Below, piece after piece: positions 1-8,639 of a stretch of 24,623 nucleotides of DNA. A program made the position numbers and the translations under genes. The stretch covers positions 1,931,443-1,956,065 of the forward strand of contig BFEA01000128.1 in the NCBI GenBank assembly GCA_003427395.1, given 5' to 3'. The notes beneath the pieces were generated by a model. It did no database searches, was not told where the DNA came from, and saw only the letters and a list, made by a program, of their open reading frames with translations. This DNA is from Chara braunii. Its lineage: Eukaryota > Streptophyta > Charophyceae > Charales > Characeae. How positions within the stretch are numbered: the first letter of the stretch is position 1; each line of letters begins with the position of its first letter.

Positions 1-354
1 CATTGATTACCCTGTCCCCCAGGGGATTGACTGAGCAGGCATTGGGTGGACGTGATTGTCACGAGGGGTCTGCCTCTTCAGCTCTTAACCTGGCCGCCAG
101 ATACCACCAATATACCTATCAGACCCCTCCTCTGTGGATTGTAGTACCCCTCTCCTTCCTTCCCCCATGTTCCCCATGTTCCCTCATCCCCCGTACCATT
201 TCAATTCCATGTTCCCTCATCCCCCATACCAGCCCAGGTCTACGAGACTATTTGCCGTGGGGGGGGAAAAATCCGGGAAGTCATCTGTCGTTCTCATTGG
301 AATTGCAGGATCCACTTTGGCCCACTCATGGAAGGTCAGCCGATACTCCTCAGT
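1..354 (-). other. LINE 3'UTR (incomplete) with a 33-bp-spaced direct repeat
   Basis: There is no conserved coding sequence after the ORF2 stop at 355. The segment is pyrimidine-rich on the plus strand (G/A-rich in the element sense) and holds a 25-bp direct repeat at 174-198 and 207-231 that differs at one base. The plus-strand ORFs here are open only because of the compositional skew. Confidence 0.55.
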
Positions 355-1850
355 TCACGCGTCCTTTCCCTGAACTCTCCCCAAATCCCCTTTTGTTCCC
401 ACCCGTTCCACCATCCCTATCCTTTCCCCGTTTTCCCCCCCAAGCGAGTTTGCACTGAATTCTTGGATCTTTTGTTGTATTTCCTTCTGTGTGTGTATTT
501 GACGAGTCTGTGCCTTGGTCTCTTCCCAGTGTGTTGTTATATCTGTTTGTATTTGCTGTTGTATCATTTTTGTGAACTCCTGTCCGTCCATTCTCACGCC
601 TTCCATCTCATACGTGCAGCGTCATCTCCATAGTGCCCAAATCACGGCCCTGCGTCCCAACTTGAAGATATTATGGGTGAAAACATCCGCCTGCTCCTCA
701 GTCAATGTTTCTAACAGGAGTTCTCTCCAGCTCCAGGGCCAAGCCGTTGTTGTTTCCAGCTGATTCCAGATCCGGTCCCACCATTGCCAGAGCCAGATAG
801 CCCCAGGGCGCTGCAAAAAGATATGCTCGATTGTTTCTGATCTTTTCCTGGAGGGGAAGGAGCTGGTGCATAACTTGCACCACGGGAGGGCTCGTCCCGT
901 CTCTTCGAGGGTCGTCTGGTCTATCAACCAATCATTGGTTGGTAGGCAGCGGTGTTCCATCTGCCACTGGAGGGAGGCCAGTTTTGCAGGTTTCGATTTG
1001 GCTAGATGGAACCATTTAACTCCCCGGAGTTCATTTTTATTGATGTTTAAATGCCGCATCCATCTATCCTCTACCCGGGCCCGAGGTCAGTTCGAGGGCA
1101 CAGCATTCTATACGCAGACTTGACTGTCATACTGTGGAGGGTCTTGGTGCCCAGTTTCCTCCTTCCCCCCGGGACTGTCCATGACCATTCTGCTGGGTCA
1201 AAGGGTAGTTGTGCAATGGGGGTGCCTGGGGCAAAGGCCACCCAGTTAGCTCCCTCCTTAAGGACCCTGACCCGCGGTAATTCCTCTTTATGGTAGAATC
1301 GTATCTCTTCTGGCGCGGGCCGATGCAGGGTGTTGTCCCGACCGATCTGAAAGATATCGACCACCACTGGCCCAGTCGGGCTGCACTCCACCACATTCCC
1401 AAATTCCTTTTTAGCGCCTGGAATCTGCACCCAGTCCGACACCCGTAACGTGGGACCTTGCCTGAGGATTTTCCACCAGCTGAGGGGGATTCTCTCAATG
1501 ATTTCCTCTAGGGCCTTTTCCAGCCCGTGACTGTACCGTAGCTTTTGCCTCAGCAGGTCCGTGTTAATCCAGGTTGTCGTAGCCGGGTCCCATATATCGC
1601 TCACTCTGATCACACCTTGCTTCACCCACACCCGCCAAGGGGAGTCCGCCCCTCGGAGAACCTGGCCTCTAGTATTGACCAGTTTCCGATTGTCAAAGAG
1701 AGGTCGTCGAGACACCTCATCCCATCGTTTGGGTAAAATCTTATCCGACAGGGGACGGCTCCTCCAGGTGTTCAGCAAGGATGACCAGAAGCGATCATTG
1801 CGCAGGTCATTTCTTACTTGTTTTCTCGGCGAGTTCCGCTCGGGGTTCTG
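355..1850 (-). pseudogene. Post-RT and zinc-binding C-terminal part of LINE ORF2
   Basis: In the frame covering ~1850-1071 a Trp-rich post-RT region is open (VRNDLRNDRFW, then WRVWVKQGVIRVSDIWD). A shift near 1070 moves to the 1059 frame, which carries the reverse-transcriptase zinc-binding domain seen in plant LINEs: FHLAKSKPAKLASLQW, HRCLPTND, WCKLC, ETIEHIF. The usual fourth ligand Cys of the C-x2-C...H-x4-C pattern is Arg here (codon 808-810, residue 84 from 1059), one transition away from Cys. After TGA 622-624 the same frame continues RCTYEMEGVRMDG and a Gln/Glu/Thr-rich probable coiled coil to a stop at 355. Confidence 0.8.
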
Positions 1851-1942
1851 ATGTCTGGTGTATCCTCACGGTATTGGTCAACCCCTGTTTTCCAGCCATG
1901 TTAGTGGGTGCGTTTGTGTTGCCGTCTCCGGGGCCAGCCTGG

Positions 1943-4030
1943 CTATTTGTTCCAGGGCCAGCCCTCTCCATGGGGTGTCCGGGTTAAAAAGAGGCGTTTG
2001 AGCCATTGCAGGGCTAAGGCCCTGGTTTGGATTGTTGGGTCAATTATGCCCAGCCCCCCTCTCGCTTTGGGCTGGGTTATGGACTGCCATGCTACCCTGC
2101 TGATCACGTGGTGTTTTTCCGAGTCACCCCTCCATAGAAATGCGGCTGTCCGTCGTCTCAGCGGTCTGAGGGCTGCGTTATCAAGAGCCCAAATAGCTGA
2201 CCGGTACCACAGGGAGGCAAGAACGACATTGTTAATAACCAAGGCTCGTTCCATCAGCGAGGTATGCCGATCCTTCCACTGTGTTAGCTTTTCCAAGGGT
2301 GGTTTAGAAATCCACTCATTATTCCCTGATGGTCGCCCGTTTGCTGACAGTGCGACACCCAACACCCGGATGGGAGATTCATTGGGGAGCCATTTAACTT
2401 TCGGTGTCTCCGGAAGTCTGACACCTTGATGGTGGATCCACCATCCCAAAGTTTTGTTCCCCCAATTGACTCTCATATCCGACAGGGAACAAAACCTTTC
2501 CATCATTTGTTGTATCTCCTCCATTGATGCATGAGATGCCTCTACCATCAGTGTGAGATCGTCAGCGAACAGCGAACACACCGGGACTGCCTCCTTGGGG
2601 ATTGAAGAGATCTGGATTTTCCTAATGTCCTTGTTGGTCCGCAGATTCGCTGCGAGGGCTTTCATTACTATGACAAACAAGTACGGGGCGATCGGGTCCC
2701 CTTGCCTAACGGATCTCTGGAGGGAGATAGGCGGCGCGAGGTTACCATTGATCATGACCCTAGTTGTCGCGTTTTTGCGCAAGATTTCTACCCAACGTCT
2801 GAAGGTGGGACCAAAGTTAAGCTTCTCCAGGCATTTGTCTAGAAAAACCCAATCCACGTGATCGTAAGCTTTTTCAAAATCAATAAAGATAATTGCCGCG
2901 TTGTGTTTTGACTGTCTTGTGAGTTTGATCACCTCATTGACAAGAAGGATGTTATCTTGGATATTCCTGCCTTTGATGAAGCCAGTCTGGTCGGGGTGGA
3001 TGATATCGGCCATGATCTTAGCCATACGGTTGGCCAATGCCTTCGCCACCATTTTATAGACCACTGTGAGGAGGGTGATAGGCCTATAATTCCGGATGTT
3101 AGTGCTTTCTCCTTTCTTGTATAGGAGCGTCAGCACCCCTTGGCCCACAAATTCCCCCATTTGGCCTGTCTCCCACAGTGTGTGATAGTAGTCCATTAAG
3201 TCTTGGGAGATAGTTCCCCACATTGATTCCCAAAACTCTTTTGGCAGACCGTCGATGCCCGGGGTCTCCTCCTCGTCCATGAGCATAAGGGCTGTCCACA
3301 CCTCCTCCTTTGTTAGTGGCATCTCCAACTGCTCTCTCTGGTGGTCTGTGAGAGTTCGGGAGAGGGGACTCAAGAACTCCTCTATTTCCCCCAGTCGCTG
3401 TGCGAGGGGTCTGTCCCCGCATTCCGACTTGAAGAGGTTCTGGTAGAAATCCCTTGCTATTTTGGTGCACTCCGCTGTTGAGGTGAACAAGGGACCCCAA
3501 TGAAGATTGGGGTCCTCGAGTGCTTCAATGGTTGTCCTGCCCACTTTTGTTTTGGCCATCGCGAAGAACCTTATATCCATTGAGCCTTCCACCTTGTGTT
3601 TGTGTAGCTTGCCGCGGATCCGCATTCCTTGCCATCTATGTTCCATGTGGCCAAGGATCCGGGTTTCAAGTGTCAGTATTTCTGTGGTCAGTTCCTTTGG
3701 TTGCTCAGTGTCATCAGTTGCAGCTTCATCTTCTTGTTGTTGGAGATGCTGTAGCCAGTTTTGTAATTCGATTTCCTCGGTGTGGCGCTGGGCCGCGCGT
3801 AATCTTGAGCATTCGTTGCACTTTCGGCCTAGGAAAGCCAGATTGTTGTTGAACCAAAGCATGTCGTCCTGGAGCTGGTCCCTTTGATTTTGCCAAAAGG
3901 ACCAGACCTCCTTTAGGTTGGCTTTGAAGCGGTCGATAGTCAGTACGGATGTATTGAGATTGTAAAACCCTTTTCCTTGGTCTGGTTTCTTCCGAAAGGA
4001 AAAGATGGCCAGGCACATTGTGTGGTCCAA
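1943..4030 (-). pseudogene. Reverse transcriptase domain of LINE ORF2
   Basis: This is the longest intact stretch of ORF2. It contains the ordered non-LTR RT blocks: TPGIDGLPKEFW, NYRPITLLTVVYKM, HPDQTGFIKGRNIQDN, FIDFEKAYDHVDW (first catalytic Asp at about residue 384 counted from 4030), SVRQGDPIAPYLF, the FADD box (residues 488-491, codons 2558-2569), and the LGVAL block. The catalytic Asp triad is intact. The open frame extends upstream of 4030 to the shift near 4318 (there is no natural start at 4030, which is a TTG). It ends at a TAG (1943-1945) in the middle of the conserved post-RT region, so that stop is not the native terminus. Confidence 0.93.
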
Positions 4031-4035
4031 TCCCG

Positions 4036-4812
4036 GATGGGGGCTCCGAGGGAAGATCTCGGCTATTTGTAGTGCTCCTTGTAATTCTTCAGAAACAAGG
4101 ATTAAGTCGATGCGTGATTTGGAGATGCGCTCTGTTTGGTTCTTGCGGTAGCACGTGAAAATACGCCGAGACGGGTGTCTCAGGCGAAATGAATCAATGA
4201 GGCCAAGTGACTGTGTCAGGTCTGTGATGATGCGTTCATCATTCTCTATGTATGTTGGGCAAGGCGAGGGGACTCTCCATCTGTCAAGCCACCGGTCCGG
4301 GGCCGCGTTGAAGTCATAACCGGGATCCCCTCTGGCAGGTCGGGCTTCAGGTGCTCAAAAAAGCTTTGCCTCTCTCTAGGATCGTTCGGGGCGTAGATGT
4401 TGAGGATCGTTACCACCTCCAGTTCCAGCATTGCAAGGAGGTAGACCCACCTGCCACCCTCCAGGTCCGCCGACCAGTTTAAGGGTTCCACCCTCGATCC
4501 CGGGGGAAGCCATATGGCTACCCCGCTACTGCCCGGTCGATGGGCGTGTGCTCTATAAGATTGATGTGGCCAGATTTCTTTATGAGCGTGGTTATGCTCT
4601 GGAGTGTTTAATAAATGTGTTTCCTGTATACATACTATGTCTGGCCAATCCCTTCCCTCCACCCCTCTGAGTTGTTCCATTATTGCTTGCCTCTTAGACG
4701 GGTTTGCCGAGGCAAGGCCGTTGACGTTCAGGGAGCGGAGGTCGAGGTCCGCGGCTCTCTTGGAGAGCTTCCACTGTTTATCTTTGTTGTACAATGCGAC
4801 AATAGTATTCAT
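4036..4812 (-). pseudogene. APE-type endonuclease domain of LINE ORF2
   Basis: The endonuclease makes the first-strand nick for target-primed reverse transcription. In the 4812 frame the N-terminal motif SLNVNGL (residues 27-33) and CIQETH (61-66, catalytic Glu 64) are followed by GRWVYL and NIYAPND. The next expected motif, GDFN, is split: the 4812 frame reads a non-homologous tail after about residue 165, while a frame change at 4316-4318 restores YDFNAAPDRW (DFN codons at 4307-4315), then SRIDLILVS and the terminal DHTM motif near 4030. All the main catalytic motifs therefore survive at DNA level and only the reading frame is broken. Confidence 0.88.
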
Positions 4813-4875
4813 TGCAGTTGTCGTTGTAATTTCTGTTAATTTCTGTTTCTTCCTTGAGTTGTCTGTCGGGGCCTC

Positions 4876-6922
4876 CTAGAGAGGGAGCCACGGGGCTGTG
4901 CTCAATGTACCCCCATTGCGCAGGGTCCCAGTGAGCACCAATTTGGCTAAGAGTGCCGTGGTTTCCTCTGCAGTCCATAGGTCGCCAGGTTTGATTTTCA
5001 GCAGTTGCAGGTCCGACAAGGCTTCCTCGTTGAACCAGCGGAGATCCACCTCCTCGTGGCCGTACTGAATGAAAATGTCCTTGCCAGCGAGTCTCTGTTT
5101 GCCGTACAAGACCACCAACGGCGGGGAGTTGGTCTTTTATCAGCTGAATGATATCTGATCTGAGCAGGGTGGGGCCTCCTCGCCATGACGAGAGGGAAAG
5201 GAGGAAGGATGACCTCCCTTTTAGAGTGACCTCGCCATGTGTTGCCCCGGATGGTATAGATAGACTGACTTCCCATGTTTTCTCTATGTGCCTGACCGGT
5301 ACAAAAAGCAGACCTTTTTCCAGCAGCTCTTGCAGGGCTCCTTCCTTTTCCAGCACGTGGCGCAGTTTTTGTCGTCTGCTGGTAAGGTCCAGGTCTGGGG
5401 GTTTCGGGGTGGGTGGTTGTGTCTTGAGTGGCTGACTTCTGTGACTTGTGGTTGTTGCATCCGGACTCCATGCTGCCAATGCTAGGCAGAGACCTTCTTC
5501 CTCCTGCCCATGCGTCAAATTAATGGGCCTCTCGGTCCCGTCCGGTTGCTTCCCTTTGCCCACCTGTGTCTCCCTGTTCTCCAGCCTCCCAGGATCATGC
5601 TCCTCGTGTTCCTTATCCTCTGTTCTTCCCTCTTTTGCGTGCTGGCCTTTGTTCGGCCCGGTTCTGTCCCCCTCTTCGTCTTCCTTCCCGTCTCCCACCT
5701 GTGTCTCCCCGCTCCTCCTCATGCCATCCGGCTTTTGTTCGGTTGGCTTGATGGTTGGTTTGCGTCCCTTGTTAGCCCTTTCCCGGTCCCCCCCTTCTGC
5801 ATCGCCCTCTGCTCCCCGTCGTTGTTGTGAGTCAACACTAGCCCCTTCCCCCTTTTCCGGTTCGGCCTGCAACTCCCCTTTCCCCATTCCGGATATTTCA
5901 TTCTGTCCGGATACTCGGTTAGCGATTGCGCTGGACATTGCCGAGGGGGCTGGGCTTGTCGCCTGCGGTTCCCCAGGTTGGAATCTGTTGATGACTATCG
6001 CTAATAGTTTGTGGCAAATGCGCTGCCAATCAGCCCCTTCCGGCAGCCCCTTTGCCAAGGCCGTTTTGAGGCTCCCGCTGCTTTCCAGTAGCGGGATCAG
6101 GGCTCTGTACGTGTCATCCCAGAACTCGTCATTCCGCCCTGTGAATTTCATCTGGATGCTGTCCATGAGCCAATCCGCCACCTTGCGCAGACAGTCTTCC
6201 GGGGCGTTCGCTGCAGTTGACGCCTGTGCATCGTTCTCTTCTGTTTGCGCTTGGGTGTGAGGGGTGGGGTGAGGTGTGTGCTGATCTGTCTCGTCTGTTG
6301 CGTCCTCCATCACAATCTCCTGGGGTGGGGGCGGGGGAGGGGGGGCACCTGGAATGGTCTCTATCTCCATCGGTGATGGCCCAAATGCATCCTTAAATGG
6401 GTCTTCGACTGTGTTTAATTGTTCCGTGTCCGTCCCTGTTTCCTTGTTTTTTCCGGGGCTTTCCCCCTTTTTCTCCCCATCCGACAGGCGTCCTGTTGGT
6501 AGGTAGTCAGCAGCTACCGGTTCCGGGGGTGGCAGTCCTTTGTTGTTTTCTGTTCCGTCCCCTTTTTTCTCTCCTCCACCCCGATCCCCCAGCAGACGTC
6601 CTGTTGGAAAGTAGGCTACTGCTGCCGGTCCCGACGGGAGTCGCCTCTTCTTTCGCTGTAGGCCGTGTGACTGGTGCAGAGTGTTTTGCGAGAGCTCTGG
6701 TTCCTGTTGGATTGGAAGCTTAGGCAAGGGGGCCTGCGGGCGCCCCGGCGAGGGTAACTGTGCTTTCTCTGCCAGGGGAGCAGCCGAGCTGCCTATGTGG
6801 CCATTCCCAATTGTTTTGCCAGGGGGGGCCCATTCCGATGGAGGTCTGGTAGGTCTGCACGGGTCCCCTCTCCCCTCCCACGTCCATCCCTTTGGTTGCC
6901 CCTTGTTGTCTCTGTCATCCAA
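4876..6922 (-). pseudogene. LINE ORF1 protein (frameshifted near the 3' end)
   Basis: This is the ORF1 of the LINE, which in L1-like elements encodes an RNA-binding or chaperone protein that packages the element RNA. It starts at ATG 6922 and is open for about 600 codons. The first two thirds are low-complexity and hydrophilic: a Pro run near residue 195, then Gln/Glu/Lys/Gly-rich segments. A more ordered part lies around residues 240-310 (Trp/Leu-rich) and from about 530 on. No CCHC knuckle is visible. Near 5118-5130 the frame shifts: the original frame runs on as an implausible Arg/Gly-rich tail to 4778, while the -1/+2 frame at 4876-5118 continues naturally (a short segment with KQRLAGKDIF and a DLRWFNEE stretch) and stops 63 bases before the ORF2 start. 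I take that as the ancestral C terminus. Confidence 0.75.
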
Positions 6923-7211
6923 GTAAACGACATGGTCCGAAACTACAAGAAAAAAAACAAAAAAAACAAAAACAGAAAAAACACAAGGGCCCGATACCGG
7001 CCGCTCGTAGCATCCGAACTGTCACCCCCGTTACCGGCTATAGGTAGCATTCGAATTGTGCAGCTTGGCGCGAGCCTTTATCTGAAGTCGCCATTGCAGT
7101 AATGACTCGAAGATCCACCACGCGCTGCGAAGATCCGCCATCGCCATCAGCCGCCAAGATCCATCATCACCATGGCCATCGGCCACACCAAGATCCACCA
7201 TGCACACTATT
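6923..7211 (-). promoter_or_regulatory. Putative LINE 5'UTR with a 37-bp tandem unit and AGATCC motifs
   Basis: Upstream of ORF1 there is an A-rich stretch (6943-6984), then two adjacent 37-bp units (6993-7029 and 7030-7066) that share the blocks TACCGG and GTAGCAT(C/T)CGAA(C/T)TGT. Four copies of AGATCC(A/G)(C/T)CA follow, starting near 7111, 7131, 7157 and 7191. Repeated units in front of ORF1 recall promoter monomers of some LINEs. Assigning this stretch to the element is inference from position. Confidence 0.4.
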
Positions 7212-7281
7212 TCCTCCTCCTCCTCCTTCTCCTTCTCCTCCTCCTCCTCCTCCTCCTCCTCCTCCTCCTCCTCCTCCTCCN
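7212..7281. repeat. (TCC)n microsatellite ending at an assembly N
   Basis: About 69 bp of TCC/CTC repeat with a few TTC variants, directly followed by N at 7281. The N probably marks a collapsed or joined repeat, so true length and contiguity with the right side are unknown. Open frames across it (poly-Pro, poly-Glu, poly-Leu) are artefacts. Confidence 0.95.
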
Positions 7282-7337
7282 GGGCGAGAGAGATGTTGGC
7301 ACGTGGTCGATCTGGCAACAGCAGCTCAACATCCCGT

Positions 7338-7431
7338 GTGTTCTAATCGAATAGAACACCCTATTCGAATAGAACACCCTCCTGTTCGAATAGAACTCAC
7401 GTAACTCACGTGAGTACTATTCGAAAAGAGC
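7338..7431. repeat. Array of ATTCGAAT-centred palindromes plus a CACGTG palindrome
   Basis: Four iterations of a (C)TATTCGAATAGAAC-like word occur at 7338-7359, 7361-7378, 7383-7396 and about 7416-7431. The first is a 22-bp inverted repeat broken only at its centre; the second contains the exact palindrome CTATTCGAATAG. Between copies 3 and 4 lies a perfect 12-bp palindrome ACTCACGTGAGT (7404-7415) containing a G-box core CACGTG. Dyad symmetry and iteration suggest protein-binding sites or the end of a mobile element; no function is shown. Confidence 0.6.
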
Positions 7432-7917
7432 ATGCATGTACTATTTGGAATTCAGTGTGCAACTCTGAGCAATCTACTTTTCCAGGAAACGCTGAATAGT
7501 CAACACGTTCAGGGGAAGACTGTAGGGGCTTGCAGGGAATAAATGAAGTCGGTCCTATGAACATGCAGGTTGATAATGTCATATCTGTTTCATGAAAGAT
7601 CAGGAGAGAGGTTAATTCTTCATTTCAAGGAAGCAATCAATGCCCCTCACTACGATGATGCAGGGATGAAATAGGGAATCTGCCTGGCCTATGGGCAGTG
7701 GTTCTGGCTCTTCCGGCCGTAATGGGGAGAGGCGTGTGTCTGTTGCTGTATTGATAGGATAAATATGAGCCTTGGGCACTGGGCCCTCTCCTTAAAAAAA
7801 CAGAAAGGCCAAAAAAAAAAAAAAGAGAGAGAGAGAGACTGGGTGGAGGGTGAGTGGGTGGGGTGGATGGCAGAATTGACCTGGTCTGGGGATATGTCAC
7901 AACAAGGACAGCGATAG
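7432..7917. other. No gene seen; contains an A14(GA)7 simple repeat
   Basis: Unique-looking sequence without a convincing ORF on either strand. At 7811-7838 an A14 run continues into (GA)7, like the tail of a small retroposon on the plus strand, but no element body could be delimited. Confidence 0.5.
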
Positions 7918-8085
7918 GAGGAGCAGGAGGAGCAGCCAGGCAGTGACAGAGTCAGAGACTACCAGCTGCACTTCCACGATTGGACGGTGATTGGCCCCGA
8001 AGAGCCATTCAAACAAGCGTCTGACTTCCCAGACATGTTCCTGCCCCATCCAATGTCCATAGTAGAGGTTTTGCAAGAGGACTGA
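7918..8085 (+). pseudogene. C-terminal coding remnant, family unknown
   Basis: A 55-codon open stretch, too short to stand out by length, reads like real protein: a Glu/Gln-rich start, then a mixed aromatic/hydrophobic segment (YQLHFHDWTVIGPEEPF, then DFPDMFLPHPMSIVEVLQED) and a TGA at 8083-8085. The same frame has a TAG at 7915-7917 just before it, preceded by ATG 7894. An AATAAA polyadenylation-type hexamer follows at 8100-8105. It is most likely the last exon or C terminus of a gene or transposon protein that has been truncated. I do not recognise the family, and no upstream exon was found. Confidence 0.4.
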
Positions 8086-8140
8086 GGGCGCTCCTCACCA
8101 ATAAATTGGAGCACTGGGGACAAAGATTACTACGGGAGGA

Positions 8141-8198
8141 TGCTCGTATCACTCCTCAGCTCCACCCCGTGCTCGTATCACTCCTCAGCTCCACCCCG
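8141..8198. repeat. Perfect 29-bp tandem duplication
   Basis: Units 8141-8169 and 8170-8198 are identical (starting TGCTCGTATCACTCC). Perfect identity implies a recent duplication. Confidence 0.95.
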
Positions 8199-8295
8199 CC
8201 CAGCTTGCTGCTTCACCAGCCACTCAGTTCTCTCTCAGCTTCGTCTCAGTCACAGTCTCATAGTCCCTCTGGGTTTCCCACTACGCCTGCCCTCT

Positions 8296-8298
<3 letters not shown>

Positions 8299-8329
<31 letters not shown>

Positions 8330-8456
8330 ACAAAACACTTGCTCCATCTATTGGTGGGGAGCAGCACCTGCTGGAAACCGGGTCCAGCGTTCCATAGATA
8401 CAACCATATCCTCTCGAATTGGCACAAGCTGGGAACCGGGCCCAGCGTCCCATGAG
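8299..8456 (-). mobile_element. Short A-tailed retroposon, copy 1 (with internal partial duplication)
   Basis: Read on the minus strand, the conserved core (8341-8393) is followed by about 12 bases and then A30 (8299-8328), the expected 3' end of a SINE-like retroposon. A second, partial core (GCTGGGAACCGGGCCCAGCG) lies at 8421-8456, so the body contains two related copies about 80 bp apart. The plus-strand core includes CTATTGGTGGGGAGCAGCAC. Within the core GCTGGA/TCCAGC and GCTCC/GGAGC can pair. No convincing Pol III A and B boxes were found, so SINE status rests on repetition and A tails. Confidence 0.7.
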
Positions 8457-8639
8457 TACGTTCAGAGAAACCATCAGAAAATTTCATGACAATGAACCTA
8501 AGGATATACTGAGAAAGTCCAATTAAAGAATTGAAAGAACTTAGAGCTACTTCAGAACTACTTCAGAGCTTTTATGTAAGGGACGGATAAACAAAGCAGA
8601 AGAAGACTCGGGAATCCACCAACAGTCCTCCTCATCCCA
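8457..8639. other. No gene seen
   Basis: AT-rich unique sequence. It contains a short direct repeat of a CTACTTCAGA-type word (near 8548 and 8560) but no convincing ORF. Confidence 0.4.

Larger units (their letters stand above)
355..4812 (-). pseudogene. LINE ORF2 polyprotein, broken (endonuclease-RT-zinc-binding)
   Basis: ORF2 would nick target DNA and prime reverse transcription of the element RNA. The likely start is ATG 4812, 63 bases past the inferred ORF1 stop. Four open segments carry consecutive domains in three frames: 4812-~4318 (endonuclease N half), ~4318-1943 (endonuclease C half plus RT), ~1850-1071 (region after the RT) and 1059-355 (zinc-binding domain and tail). Shifts therefore lie near 4317, between about 1870 and 1945 (after the TAG at 1943-1945) and near 1070. 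TGA 622-624 is an in-frame nonsense codon in the last segment. The summed length, roughly 1480 codons, is generous for a plant L1 ORF2. Confidence 0.88.
1..7100 (-). mobile_element. Degenerate L1-type LINE (non-LTR retrotransposon)
   Basis: A single minus-strand element explains the first 7 kb. Reading right to left it has a 5'UTR with short tandem units, ORF1 (from 6922), a short spacer, then ORF2 with an APE-type endonuclease, a reverse transcriptase, a C-terminal zinc-binding domain and a Gln-rich tail ending at 355. No integrase, protease, RNase H or LTR is visible, which fits an L1-like LINE; the C-terminal zinc-binding module is common in plant LINEs. ORF2 needs four reading-frame segments and contains an in-frame TGA, so the copy is inactive. 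The 3' end and poly-A tail would lie left of position 1. The 5' boundary is uncertain and could be anywhere from about 6950 to 7210; no target-site duplication could be defined. Confidence 0.92.

Noticed and set aside
1908-2429. 173-codon plus-strand ORF opposite the LINE RT region
   Set aside because: Antisense shadow of conserved RT and post-RT sequence.
4778-5118. C-terminal extension of ORF1 in the 6922 frame
   Set aside because: Becomes Arg/Gly-rich and unlike the rest and overlaps the ORF2 start; the alternative frame (4876-5118) is protein-like and ends properly before ORF2, so this is a frameshift read-through.
5448-6260. 270-codon plus-strand ORF opposite LINE ORF1
   Set aside because: Cys/Ser/Pro-rich shadow caused by the skewed composition of ORF1; it has no domain, and the minus strand explains the region.
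7102-7404. Poly-Pro and poly-Glu ORFs across the (TCC)n tract
   Set aside because: Translation of a microsatellite that contains an N.
8299-8328. T30 run as a transcription terminator
   Set aside because: It is the reverse complement of a retroposon A tail.
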